Of a stretch of DNA of 64,000 nt, positions 27,250 to 34,129 are shown piece by piece; positions within the stretch are counted from its first letter, which is position 1, and every line of letters starts with the position of its first letter. Source of the stretch: Nocardiopsis suaedae. Its GTDB lineage: Bacteria > Actinomycetota > Actinomycetes > Streptosporangiales > Streptosporangiaceae. Position numbers and translations under genes: made by a program. The stretch covers positions 22,288-86,287 of the forward strand of contig NZ_JAQFWP010000025.1 of the NCBI RefSeq assembly GCF_027706745.1, in the 5' to 3' direction. The notes under the pieces were generated by a model. That model was not told where the DNA came from. It saw only the letters and a list, made by a program, of their open reading frames with translations, and searched no databases.

Positions 27250-27642
27250 TCAGTGGACCGGGCGATGGGCGGTCAAGGGGCCGCCGTAGCCCATGGGCGG
27301 GGCCTTCATCTGGGCCTCCAACCGCTCAGGTGTGGGCTCGTGGAGCGTCGGTACGGCCCGCGACACACCGATGTTCGTCGCCACCCAGGAAGCAGGCCGC
27401 CCCTGCCCGTCGGTCGAGCGCCACACCCGCCACAGGCCGGTGAACTCGGAGTTGAGCCGACGCAAGGTCGCCTCCTCCGGGGCGACCGGAACCCGGCATT
27501 CGGCGGTCGCGCGGTCGGCCCGGACGACGTAGACGTCGGCGGTCGGTGTCCGGTCGGCCAGTTCGACCTCCGTGTTCACGGCGATCGCCCAGTCGAACAG
27601 ATCGGCCAGGTCGCCGAAGAGTAGGGGCTTGGCGGCGCTCAT
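27250..27642 (-). CDS. Hypothetical protein (130 aa), second gene of pair
   Basis: A soluble, mixed alpha/beta protein with no membrane helix. Visible segments are LFGDLADLFDWAIAVNTEV, ADVYVVRADR and LWRVWRSTDGQGRPASWVAT, which look like a compact regulatory fold, but I recognise no family. Its ATG overlaps the preceding gene's stop (ATGA). The pair lies in an accessory island between direct repeats. Confidence 0.55.
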   Translation of the reverse strand: MSAAKPLLFGDLADLFDWAIAVNTEVELADRTPTADVYVVRADRATAECRVPVAPEEATLRRLNSEFTGLWRVWRSTDGQGRPASWVATNIGVSRAVPTLHEPTPERLEAQMKAPPMGYGGPLTAHRPVH

Positions 27643-27902
27643 CGGACGACCGCCACGACTCCGCGCGGCCGGGGCCGATTGGTGCGCTGCCAGGCGAACA
27701 GAGCGAGGGCATCGACCGTCGGCCGCTCGTGGAGGCCGGTGGCGGCGACGGCGAAGAAGTGTCCGGAGGTTTCGCCGAACCAGATGACGAGGTTCGGGTA
27801 CTGCGCCTGCAGCCGGGCGGCAGCGGCGTGGGCGCCGGCGTGCTCGGGCGATCGCCCCCAGCGCATCGCGGCGCGATCGCGGTAGCGGTTAGGGTCTGCC
27901 AT
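27639..27902 (-). CDS. Hypothetical protein (87 aa), first gene of pair
   Basis: Begins MADPNRYRDRAAMRWG and contains LQAQYPNLVIWFGETSGHFFAVAATG, a pattern I associate with small actinomycete accessory proteins in plasmid-like or XRE-linked loci. The ATG at 27902 has GAGGAG 9 bases upstream. The reading frame extends further upstream but without a ribosome site. Translation is coupled to the following 130-aa gene. Function unknown. Confidence 0.6.
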   Translation of the reverse strand: MADPNRYRDRAAMRWGRSPEHAGAHAAAARLQAQYPNLVIWFGETSGHFFAVAATGLHERPTVDALALFAWQRTNRPRPRGVVAVVR

Positions 27903-28178
27903 GTCGTCAGCTCCTCTGTAGCTGGTGACCACGCCCCCGGACGCCTGATCCGCGTCGCGGGGGTCTTCGTGTCCACTCATGCTTGTTCGCTGAACGACCC
28001 GGCGGGAGTGTGACCGCGTTGCCTAGGCTGGGAGGCAACGGTCAACACCCCCGGGAGCGCTGCCCTATGACCGAGTAATAGCGGGTTGCCGCCGGTCCGA
28101 ACGCGAGGGCCGCTCATTCACGCGGGTACCGACGCTCTAAGCGGAGCGTGAGTTTCTTGTGCCCGCAGGGAGTCTCAC

Positions 28179-28328
28179 GTGGGTTGGCTTGGTCCTGTTC
28201 TCTCTGATCTGCTCCGCCTGATTGTGGTCGCCCTCGAAAGCTGGGGGCACACCGCTCGACTGATCACGAACCTCGCGGCCATCGGCGGAATCATCGTCGT
28301 CGTGGTGCTCGTGTTCCGGTTCTTCTAG
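28179..28328 (+). CDS. Small membrane protein (49 aa)
   Basis: A GTG frame with GGGAG 6 bases upstream. Layout: amphipathic N-terminus (LGPVLSDLLRLIVVALESWGH), a short polar turn, then a hydrophobic helix IGGIIVVVVLVFRFF at the very C-terminus. It resembles membrane miniproteins or holin-like peptides, and could also be a small toxin; composition is the only evidence. A GCCCCA / TGGGGC hairpin follows at 28340-28359. Confidence 0.5.
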   Translation: MGWLGPVLSDLLRLIVVALESWGHTARLITNLAAIGGIIVVVVLVFRFF

Positions 28329-28339
28329 TTGGTGAGGGT

Positions 28340-28359
28340 GCCCCATCTTCTGGTGGGGC
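28340..28359 (+). terminator. Hairpin after the small membrane protein
   Basis: Stem GCCCCA / TGGGGC with an 8-base loop, 11 bp after the stop codon, followed by CTGTCTCTTG. Modest stability. Confidence 0.4.
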
Positions 28360-28380
28360 GCTGTCTCTTGTGATCCCGGT

Positions 28381-28445
28381 GGCATCCCACCGCGCGCCTC
28401 GCGGCTCAAGTCGGCCCGGCAGTCCCACCCGCCCCCTGTGGGCGT
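28381..28445. repeat. Degenerate direct repeat, right copy
   Basis: GGCATCCCACCGCGCGCC and CCCACCCGCCCCCTGTGG then GCGTG, the counterpart of 27119-27187. The two copies bracket the hypothetical pair and the small membrane protein. Confidence 0.55.
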
Positions 28446-28458
28446 GTCGTCGGCCCTC

Positions 28459-28920
28459 TCAGTCCATGAGCAGGCGTGACAGCGGTTCGCGGATGTCCGG
28501 GGGATACAGGTTCAGTTCCCCGAACGCGTCAGGGGGCGCCCAGAGCAGCTCGAAGCTGTTCTCAGGGCCGTGCGCGTGGGCCTCTGGGCCGGAGAGTTCG
28601 GCGCTGCCTCTCACATCCCGCATCAGGTAGTAGCCGACGGGGCGTCCGTGGTGGCGTCCCCTCCACAGCAGGCGGTCGATCCGCGCTTCGAGCGTCGTCT
28701 CCTCGCGGAGCTCCCGCAGGGCCGCCTCCTCGCCGCTTTCGCCGTCCTCGACGTGCCCGCCCGGCAGGACCGCGTAATGGTGCCCAGGGCACCCCGGCCC
28801 TTTCCGCCCGTCGTCGGCGCACTTCACGCAGTCCTCGGCCGATTCCTTCCGCAGATACCTCTTGATGACCAGCACTCGCCGTCCTTCGGCGACGACGGCG
28901 ACCGCCCTGGGAGTCCTCAC
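28459..28920 (-). CDS. NUDIX hydrolase
   Basis: 153 residues. The Nudix box GGHVEDGESGEEAALRELREE matches Gx5Ex7REUxEE and is intact, so pyrophosphohydrolase activity on a nucleoside diphosphate derivative is expected. An insert with CVKCADDGRKGPGC before the box has three cysteines and may bind zinc. The GTG start overlaps the ArsR stop by 4 bp, making it the second gene of an ArsR operon. Confidence 0.88.
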   Translation of the reverse strand: MRTPRAVAVVAEGRRVLVIKRYLRKESAEDCVKCADDGRKGPGCPGHHYAVLPGGHVEDGESGEEAALRELREETTLEARIDRLLWRGRHHGRPVGYYLMRDVRGSAELSGPEAHAHGPENSFELLWAPPDAFGELNLYPPDIREPLSRLLMD

Positions 28921-29366
28921 CCCTCGATCATGGCCGCGGACCCGGGCGGCCGGCCAGGCGGATCGGCGGGGAGGCCGCCACCGGTCACTCGGCCGGGGGC
29001 CCCGGTGAGCAGGTCGGCCAGGACCGACCTCAGCCCGGTGACGGCCTGCGGGTCCAACGAGTAACAGATCTGGTTGCCCCGGCGGACGGTCGTGACCAGG
29101 CGGGCCTCGCGGAGGACCTTCAGGTGCTGGCTGATCGTCGGCTGGCTCACGTCGAAGACCTCGGCGAAGTCGCATGCGCACGTGTCCGGTGTGCGGGCCA
29201 GCTCCCGGAGGATGCCCAGGCGCACCGAGTGGCCCAGGGCCCGGAACCGCTCCACGGCGAGGTCGGCGGGGTCGGCCGAAGCGGCGGTGTGGGCGGAGGG
29301 TGCGGAGGCCGGGGCGGAAGCGGGGGAGGCGGCGGTCGGCGGCATATTGACATCATATCGTCTCAC
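28917..29366 (-). CDS. ArsR-family metalloregulator-type repressor
   Basis: 149 residues. Central winged helix: FRALGHSVRLGILREL, DVSQPTISQHLKVLREARLV and RRGNQICYSL. TCACDF occupies the place of the ELCVCDL metal site of ArsR/SmtB proteins, with the Cys-x-Cys pair kept, so thiol ligands for As(III) or a similar ion are possible. Ala/Pro-rich N-terminus; MRRYDV or the ATG for MPPTAAS could start it. It diverges from the VOC gene across an AT-rich promoter and is coupled to the NUDIX gene. Confidence 0.87.
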   Translation of the reverse strand: MRRYDVNMPPTAASPASAPASAPSAHTAASADPADLAVERFRALGHSVRLGILRELARTPDTCACDFAEVFDVSQPTISQHLKVLREARLVTTVRRGNQICYSLDPQAVTGLRSVLADLLTGAPGRVTGGGLPADPPGRPPGSAAMIEG

Positions 29367-29420
29367 GTCTATATAGTCAGATCACTAAATAGTCGATTCT
29401 CTATATTCGGGAGGCGCGCC
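29367..29420. promoter_or_regulatory. AT-rich divergent promoter of the ArsR and VOC genes
   Basis: Contains the palindrome CTATATAG (29369-29376) and direct repeats ATAGTC at 29373-29378 and 29390-29395, 17 bp apart, then CTATATTC. The local AT content is far above the surroundings. Autoregulation by the ArsR protein is likely but inferred. Confidence 0.45.
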
Positions 29421-29864
29421 ATGTCCGCACCGGTGAACGGGGTCAACGAACTCGTACTGGAGGTCAGGGACCTGGAGGCGGCCGAGCGCTTCTACACCGA
29501 TGTGCTCGGCTTCCCGGTCATCGAGCGGTGGGAGGGCCCACAGTGGAACGGCCGCAACGCCGTCTGGGTCCTCGCGGGCTGGACGCGCATCGGCCTGTGG
29601 GCCCCGCAGATCGGCATCTCACGCGGCCGCGGCGGCCTGCACGTCCACTACGCGATTCACGTCGACCCCGAGGACTACGCCGGGATCGTCGAGCGCATCC
29701 GCTCCCACGGACACACCGTCGACGAGGTCGAATTCGGCGGTCGGGCCCACTCCGCCTACGTCACCGACCCCGACGGCAACGTCGTGGAGTTCTGGGACTG
29801 GGACGCCCGCGACGGCAGCCCGGGCGCCCCGAAGGCCGTCACCGAGGGGATCTACGGGGTGTGA
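29421..29864 (+). CDS. VOC-family protein (glyoxalase/bleomycin-resistance type)
   Basis: 147 residues, one VOC module: VNELVLEVRDLEAAERFYTDVLGF, IGLWAPQ, GGLHVHYAIHV and TDPDGNVVEFWDW, with metal-ligand His and Glu in place. GGGAGG precedes the ATG at 29421. Being divergent from an ArsR gene, it may deal with an electrophile or organometal, but it lacks the clustered cysteines of the ArsI lyase, so I do not name it. Confidence 0.85.
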   Translation: MSAPVNGVNELVLEVRDLEAAERFYTDVLGFPVIERWEGPQWNGRNAVWVLAGWTRIGLWAPQIGISRGRGGLHVHYAIHVDPEDYAGIVERIRSHGHTVDEVEFGGRAHSAYVTDPDGNVVEFWDWDARDGSPGAPKAVTEGIYGV

Positions 29865-29886
29865 TCCCCCGGGACCGGGCGCGTGA

Positions 29887-30582
29887 TCACTCCAACCGCC
29901 CCTCGGCCAGGATGTCGTCCATCTCCTCGATGCCGTAGTTGTCCACGACGAGGATCTCCGACTCCGGTAGGAACCAGTACCGCTGGCCGTATCCCCGCAT
30001 GATGGGGCGTCCATCCGCCGCCGTGCTGTTCTCCGGGTCGATGCACAGCGCCGTCACCTCGGCGTACGCCGCCTTCTTGTCGCCCACCGGGCGCGTCGTG
30101 AAGGCGGCGTGCGCCTCCGGCTGCGGGAACTCCGTCTCCCGCGTCTCCACGCCCATCGGGCACGGGGCCGGGTTCGTCGACGGGTCGTAGGGCAGCGCCG
30201 GGCCGTCGGGGGCCAACGGCGCGCCGTGGCCCGCCTGGGAGATGGCCTTCGGGCCCAGGACCTTGATGTGCGGGCACGGCGCCTCGTCCGAGTTCCCCCA
30301 GTTCAGCCTGTCGGCCCCGCACTCCCCGGGAACCAGCGCCGTCCACTCCTCGCTGCCCAGGCCCGTGTCCCCGGGGCTGCTGAAGTCGTCCTCGCGGGAG
30401 CGGACCTGCCAGCCCTCGGGGACGGTCACGGCCAGGGTGCGGTACTCCACCTCCGTGCCGGCGGGCGGGGGAGGCGAGGAGGAAGGCGGGGAAGGCGAGG
30501 GCGAGGAGCCGGACGCGCAACCGGCGGCGGTCGTCAGCAGTGCGAACAGCAGTACGGCGGCGGCCGCCTTGGGACCTGGCAT
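29887..30582 (-). CDS. Secreted lipoprotein, unknown function
   Basis: 231 residues with a lipoprotein signal: KAAAAVLLFALLTTAAGC, lipobox Cys22, then a Ser/Pro-rich linker. The mature part contains AVTVPEGWQVRSRE and ends GYGQRYWFLPESEILVVDNYGIEE; it resembles actinobacterial cell-surface proteins of unknown role. Four or more cysteines (ECGADR, CPHIKV, CPMGVE, LCIDPE) probably form disulfides. It is divergent from a pair of membrane genes. Confidence 0.75.
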   Translation of the reverse strand: MPGPKAAAAVLLFALLTTAAGCASGSSPSPSPPSSSPPPPAGTEVEYRTLAVTVPEGWQVRSREDDFSSPGDTGLGSEEWTALVPGECGADRLNWGNSDEAPCPHIKVLGPKAISQAGHGAPLAPDGPALPYDPSTNPAPCPMGVETRETEFPQPEAHAAFTTRPVGDKKAAYAEVTALCIDPENSTAADGRPIMRGYGQRYWFLPESEILVVDNYGIEEMDDILAEGRLE

Positions 30583-30655
30583 GGTGACCTTCGCGGGAGG
30601 GGGGATCGGGGCGCGGGGTGTCCGCGGAGCGCATTGTCCCGCACCGCCCGCTCCC

Positions 30656-30665
30656 ACTTATAAGT
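30656..30665. promoter_or_regulatory. Palindrome ACTTATAAGT in divergent promoter
   Basis: Perfect 10-bp AT-rich palindrome between the lipoprotein gene and the membrane-protein pair, 47 bp before the plus-strand start. Could be an operator or part of a -10 region. Confidence 0.3.
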
Positions 30666-30711
30666 ACGCCTACTCATGTTCTTCCGCCCCCGCATGGCGG
30701 ATGATCGGTGC

Positions 30712-31191
30712 ATGGACGAGACCACGAAGAGCGCCACCCCGACCACCCTCCTCGCGGCCGGTGCGCTTCTTGTGGGCGCCGCCCCCGCCGCCTGGTGGGC
30801 GGTCCGGACCCCGCCCGACGCCATCCCCGACGCCGACCACGCCATCGCCGCCCCGACCCTGCCCGACGGCGCCGCCGCCGTGATCGGGATCGCGGGCGCC
30901 GCCTTCGCCCTCGCCGGGCTGGCCCTTCTCATCCGCCTCACCGTGGCCGGGCGGATCGGCGGCCTCCACCTGTCCACCGCGCTGCTCCTGGCGCCCCCGT
31001 CGGCGCTGGCGGGCGTCTGGTGGGCGATCGCCACCGCCCCCGTCATCGGCGCTAACATCGGTTTCGGCATGGCCACCGTCGTGTTCCCGCCCGTCGCCGC
31101 GGTCTGCCTCGCGGCGGCCCTCACCACCGGGCTCCTCGCGCGCCGCAAGCGCGGGGCGAGCCGCTCCGGAACCGTCCGCGCCGGCGACTGA
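30712..31191 (+). CDS. Membrane protein, four helices (paralog 1)
   Basis: 159 residues with four predicted helices. The segment GRIGGLHLSTALLLAPPSALAGVWW recurs in the next gene as RRIGPLHLVTALLLIPLSAVVGGWW, so the two are tandem paralogs. The ATG at 30712 is preceded only weakly by GGTG; an ATG at 30676 is the alternative. No known family recognised. Confidence 0.65.
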   Translation: MDETTKSATPTTLLAAGALLVGAAPAAWWAVRTPPDAIPDADHAIAAPTLPDGAAAVIGIAGAAFALAGLALLIRLTVAGRIGGLHLSTALLLAPPSALAGVWWAIATAPVIGANIGFGMATVVFPPVAAVCLAAALTTGLLARRKRGASRSGTVRAGD

Positions 31192-31233
31192 AGCCGCCGA
31201 CCACCCACCGATCCCCCGAGGACGACACCGACG

Positions 31234-31782
31234 ATGACCCCCAAGAGCAGAACCCCCGCCATGCTCCTGCCCGCCGCCGCGCTGGCGGTCGGCACCGCCC
31301 TCGCCACGTGGCGGGTGCTCTACCGGCCCACAGAGGAGGTCCTCGCCGACTGGGCCGACCGGGAGGGCGCCTCGGGCCCCGGCAGCATCGAGCCCGCCTA
31401 CCTGATCGGTCCCCTCCCCCTCTCCGATGGAGCGATCACCGCGATCGGCGTGGGCGGCGCCGTGCTCGCGGCGGCCGCCCTCACCGTGCTGGCCGTCTTC
31501 ACGGCGACCCGGCGCATCGGCCCCCTCCACCTGGTCACGGCCCTGCTCCTGATTCCCCTGAGCGCCGTCGTCGGCGGCTGGTGGATGATGGCCACCGCCG
31601 TCTACCTGGACCGCGGCTACGACCCCGGCTACCACCTCACCTTCAATTCGATCCCCTGGGTGCTCGCGGGCCTGGTGCTCCTGCCCGCACCGATCGTCAC
31701 CCTCGTCATCGCGGGGGTGATGGAGCGGAAACGGATGAGGGGTCAGGCGCAGGCACATGCGCGCGCGCATTGGCAGGCGTGA
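31234..31782 (+). CDS. Membrane protein, four helices (paralog 2)
   Basis: 182 residues, four helices, same layout as the preceding gene plus a longer extracytoplasmic loop (EEVLADWADREGASGPG) after helix 1 and a basic C-terminus. GAGGACGACACCGACG precedes the ATG. Likely forms a complex with its paralog. Convergent with the XRE gene, 4 bp apart. Confidence 0.65.
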   Translation: MTPKSRTPAMLLPAAALAVGTALATWRVLYRPTEEVLADWADREGASGPGSIEPAYLIGPLPLSDGAITAIGVGGAVLAAAALTVLAVFTATRRIGPLHLVTALLLIPLSAVVGGWWMMATAVYLDRGYDPGYHLTFNSIPWVLAGLVLLPAPIVTLVIAGVMERKRMRGQAQAHARAHWQA

Positions 31783-31786
31783 GGCC

Positions 31787-32062
31787 TCAGCCCTCCGCGC
31801 TGCCGATCCTCGGGAACGGCTCGGTGGAGAAGACGACCTCCACCGGAACCTCGAAGTACCGCGCGATCCGCAGGGCCAGGTGCAGGCTGGGGCTGTACTC
31901 GCCCCGCTCCAGGTAGCCGACCGTCTGGTAGTGCACACCGAGGGCCTCGGCCAGCGCCCGGCGCGAGATCCCCCGCTCCGCGCGCAGCACGGCGATGCGG
32001 TTGTAGATCGGCTCCGCCTGCGCCCCGGCCTTCGACCGGTTGGACACTGCACCACTAGACAC
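31787..32062 (-). CDS. XRE-family HTH regulator of the ABC exporter operon
   Basis: 91 residues. A Cro/CI-type HTH: NRIAVLRAERGISRRALAEALGV and YQTVGYLERGEYSPSLHLALRIARYF, of the small YozG-like type often placed after ABC or DUF2975 genes. GTG at 32062 overlaps the permease stop by about 8 bp, so it is the last gene of the ATPase-permease operon and may repress it through the palindrome at 33911-33924. Confidence 0.85.
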   Translation of the reverse strand: MSSGAVSNRSKAGAQAEPIYNRIAVLRAERGISRRALAEALGVHYQTVGYLERGEYSPSLHLALRIARYFEVPVEVVFSTEPFPRIGSAEG

Positions 32063-32906
32063 GCTGCATCGCCTTCTGCCGAGCCTCCTCCACGTTCGCC
32101 CCGGAGACCCTGCGGGCCGTCCTCCGCAGCAGCCACGGCGCCAGCGCCAGCCCGAGCACCGCCCACGCGCCCAGCGCGCCCATCGTCTCCAGGTGCCGCC
32201 AGGACTCGCCGATCTCCGCGCTGAGCATACTGTCGGGCAGGACCGCCGACCGCAGGCCCAGCCCGACCCAATAGACGGGGAACGCCTGGGCGATCCACTG
32301 CAGCCATTCCGGCAGCGCCGTGATCGGGAAGAAGATGCCGGAGATCCCGGTGAGAGCGAAGATCGGGACGGCGCCGACGGCGTTGACCAGGCGGGGGTTG
32401 TTGAACAGGGAGCCCAGGACGGCCCCGAACGGGATCGTGGCGACCATGCCGAGCAGGAGCACGCCGAGCAGCAGCGGCCACCCCCTCGCCAGCCCCGCGG
32501 CGAGCCCGTCGAAGAGGAACAGCCCGGGGAGCACCAGAAGGGCCACGGTGGTCAGGACCAGCGCCGCCGCGTAGACGATCTTGCCGATCAGGTAGACCGT
32601 GATCCCGTCGGGCAGCGCCTTGGCGCGCAGCAGAGTGCCGTCCTCCCGTTCGGTGGCCAGCACCATCGCGGTCGCGACGACCCCGGTGAATACGACGGAC
32701 AGGCCGAGAACGCCCGGCAGGGCGGCCGTGGCGGCGTCGACACTGGTCCCCTCGACGGCTCTGCCGCGCATGAACGACAGTCCGACGCAGAAGGCCGCGA
32801 CGAACGCCACGGTGCCGAGCATCTCCTGGACGCTGCGCAGGGAGGCCATGAGCGCCAGCCCGCCCGAGGCCCAGCCCTGCCGAAGGAGGTGTGCCGTCCT
32901 GTTCAT
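32055..32906 (-). CDS. ABC-2 type exporter permease
   Basis: 283 residues with six membrane helices: two near the N-terminus, a TEREDGTLLRAKALP loop that contacts the ATPase, then LIGKIVYAAALVLTTVALLVLPG, NNPRLVNAVGAVPIFALTGISGIFFP and a last helix. The ABC2 signature with a GIFFP motif is typical of DrrB-like daunorubicin-type exporters. Its ATG overlaps the ATPase stop (ATGA). Confidence 0.9.
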   Translation of the reverse strand: MNRTAHLLRQGWASGGLALMASLRSVQEMLGTVAFVAAFCVGLSFMRGRAVEGTSVDAATAALPGVLGLSVVFTGVVATAMVLATEREDGTLLRAKALPDGITVYLIGKIVYAAALVLTTVALLVLPGLFLFDGLAAGLARGWPLLLGVLLLGMVATIPFGAVLGSLFNNPRLVNAVGAVPIFALTGISGIFFPITALPEWLQWIAQAFPVYWVGLGLRSAVLPDSMLSAEIGESWRHLETMGALGAWAVLGLALAPWLLRRTARRVSGANVEEARQKAMQRV

Positions 32907-33871
32907 CGCCCGATCCCCTCCAGCGCCGCCGCGGCCTCGGCCGTCCGTCCCGACTCGTGCCGGGCCACCATCTCCATGTAGGCGTCCTCCAGACTGGCCC
33001 GCCGCACCTCCAGGCCGGTGACCGCGTCGCCGTGCTGCTCCAGCAGCTCCCGCACGAACGCGGTGCCGTCGGGAGCCGCGTGCACGAACCGCTGCCCGTC
33101 CCGGGTCCAGCGCACCTCGCTGCCGGTGCCGACCCGGCGCGCCAGCTCGTCCGCGCTGCCCTCGGCGACGATCCGCCCGTCGGCCAGGATGAGGATGCGG
33201 TCGGCCAGCTTCTCGGCCTCGTCCAGGTCGTGGGTGGTCAGCAGGACCGTGGTGCCCTCCTCGTCGGCGAGCCGGTGCACCAGGTCGTGGAAGTCGCGCC
33301 GGGCCAGCGGGTCGAACCCGGCCGTGGGCTCGTCCAGGAACAGCAGCTCGGGGCGGCCGACGATGCCGACGGCCACGTCCAGCCGCCGCCGCTGCCCGCC
33401 GGACAGCGAGGACACCTTCGCCCGCGCGCGGTCGGCCAGCCCGACCGCCTCCAGGAGCGCGTCGACGTCGCGGGGGCGGGGCCGCTCGGCGGTGGCGTAG
33501 GGCGTGTAGTGCGCGGCGAAGTGCGCCAGCATCTCGCGCACCCGCCAGTTGCCGTGGTCGCGCCAGGACTGCAGGACGATCCCGAGCCGGGCCCGCCACG
33601 CCTCGCCGCCGACGGCCGGGTCGGTGCCGAGCACCGCCACCTCGCCCGCCGAGCGCATGCGGAAGCCCTCCAGGATCTCGATGGTCGTCGTCTTGCCGGC
33701 GCCGTTCGGCCCGAGGAGCACGATGACCTCGCCCGGTGCGGCGGTCAGGTCCACGCCTTTGAGCACGTCGTCGTCGCCGTAGCGCATGCGGAGCCCGCGC
33801 GCCTCGACGGCGGGGCCCGCGTTCGCGAGGGGCGCCGCCACCGATGCGGCGCCGTCGTCGGTGAGAGCCAT
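32903..33871 (-). CDS. ABC exporter ATP-binding protein (DrrA-like)
   Basis: 322 residues. Walker A GPNGAGKTT, signature LSGGQRRRLDVAVG, Walker B ELLFLDEPTAGFDP and the H-loop TTHDLDEAEKLADR are all intact. A C-terminal extension of about 80 residues is typical of the DrrA group. ATG at 33871 is chosen; a GTG at 33880 would place the AAAGG too close. Forms an exporter with the next gene, likely for a lipophilic compound. Confidence 0.92.
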   Translation of the reverse strand: MALTDDGAASVAAPLANAGPAVEARGLRMRYGDDDVLKGVDLTAAPGEVIVLLGPNGAGKTTTIEILEGFRMRSAGEVAVLGTDPAVGGEAWRARLGIVLQSWRDHGNWRVREMLAHFAAHYTPYATAERPRPRDVDALLEAVGLADRARAKVSSLSGGQRRRLDVAVGIVGRPELLFLDEPTAGFDPLARRDFHDLVHRLADEEGTTVLLTTHDLDEAEKLADRILILADGRIVAEGSADELARRVGTGSEVRWTRDGQRFVHAAPDGTAFVRELLEQHGDAVTGLEVRRASLEDAYMEMVARHESGRTAEAAAALEGIGR

Positions 33872-33910
33872 GGGGGACACTGCCTTTCATCCAAGGTCTG
33901 CTCTTATAGA

Positions 33911-33924
33911 TAGTACATGTACTA
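33911..33924. promoter_or_regulatory. Palindrome TAGTACATGTACTA upstream of ABC operon
   Basis: Perfect 14-bp palindrome 40 bp before the ATPase start, in an AT-rich patch. The shape fits GntR/YtrA or PadR-type operators, and also an XRE protein such as the one encoded at the end of the operon. Confidence 0.5.
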
Positions 33925-34129
33925 CATTCCTTCGCAAGAGTGCTGTCCGGTCGCGGACATCGCCGCGGATTCCTCCGGCGGGCGCGGCCGGTGCGCACGA
34001 TCCGCACAGAGGCCGGTGTCCCGGTGGCCGGATCAGCGGAGGACAGGGGCTCGATCACACGGCGTCCGGACGCGGTGACAGAATCGCCCGACCGGTTCGC
34101 CCCGCACAGCGACGTGAAGGGACGCCCCT

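Noticed and set aside
28137..28409. Minus-strand 90-codon frame over the 49-aa membrane gene
   Set aside because: His/Asp-rich low-complexity shadow of the small membrane gene, no ribosome site and no known fold.
29421..29864. Naming the VOC gene ArsI because it faces an ArsR gene
   Set aside because: ArsI C-As lyases carry vicinal cysteines that are absent here; no arsenic genes are nearby.
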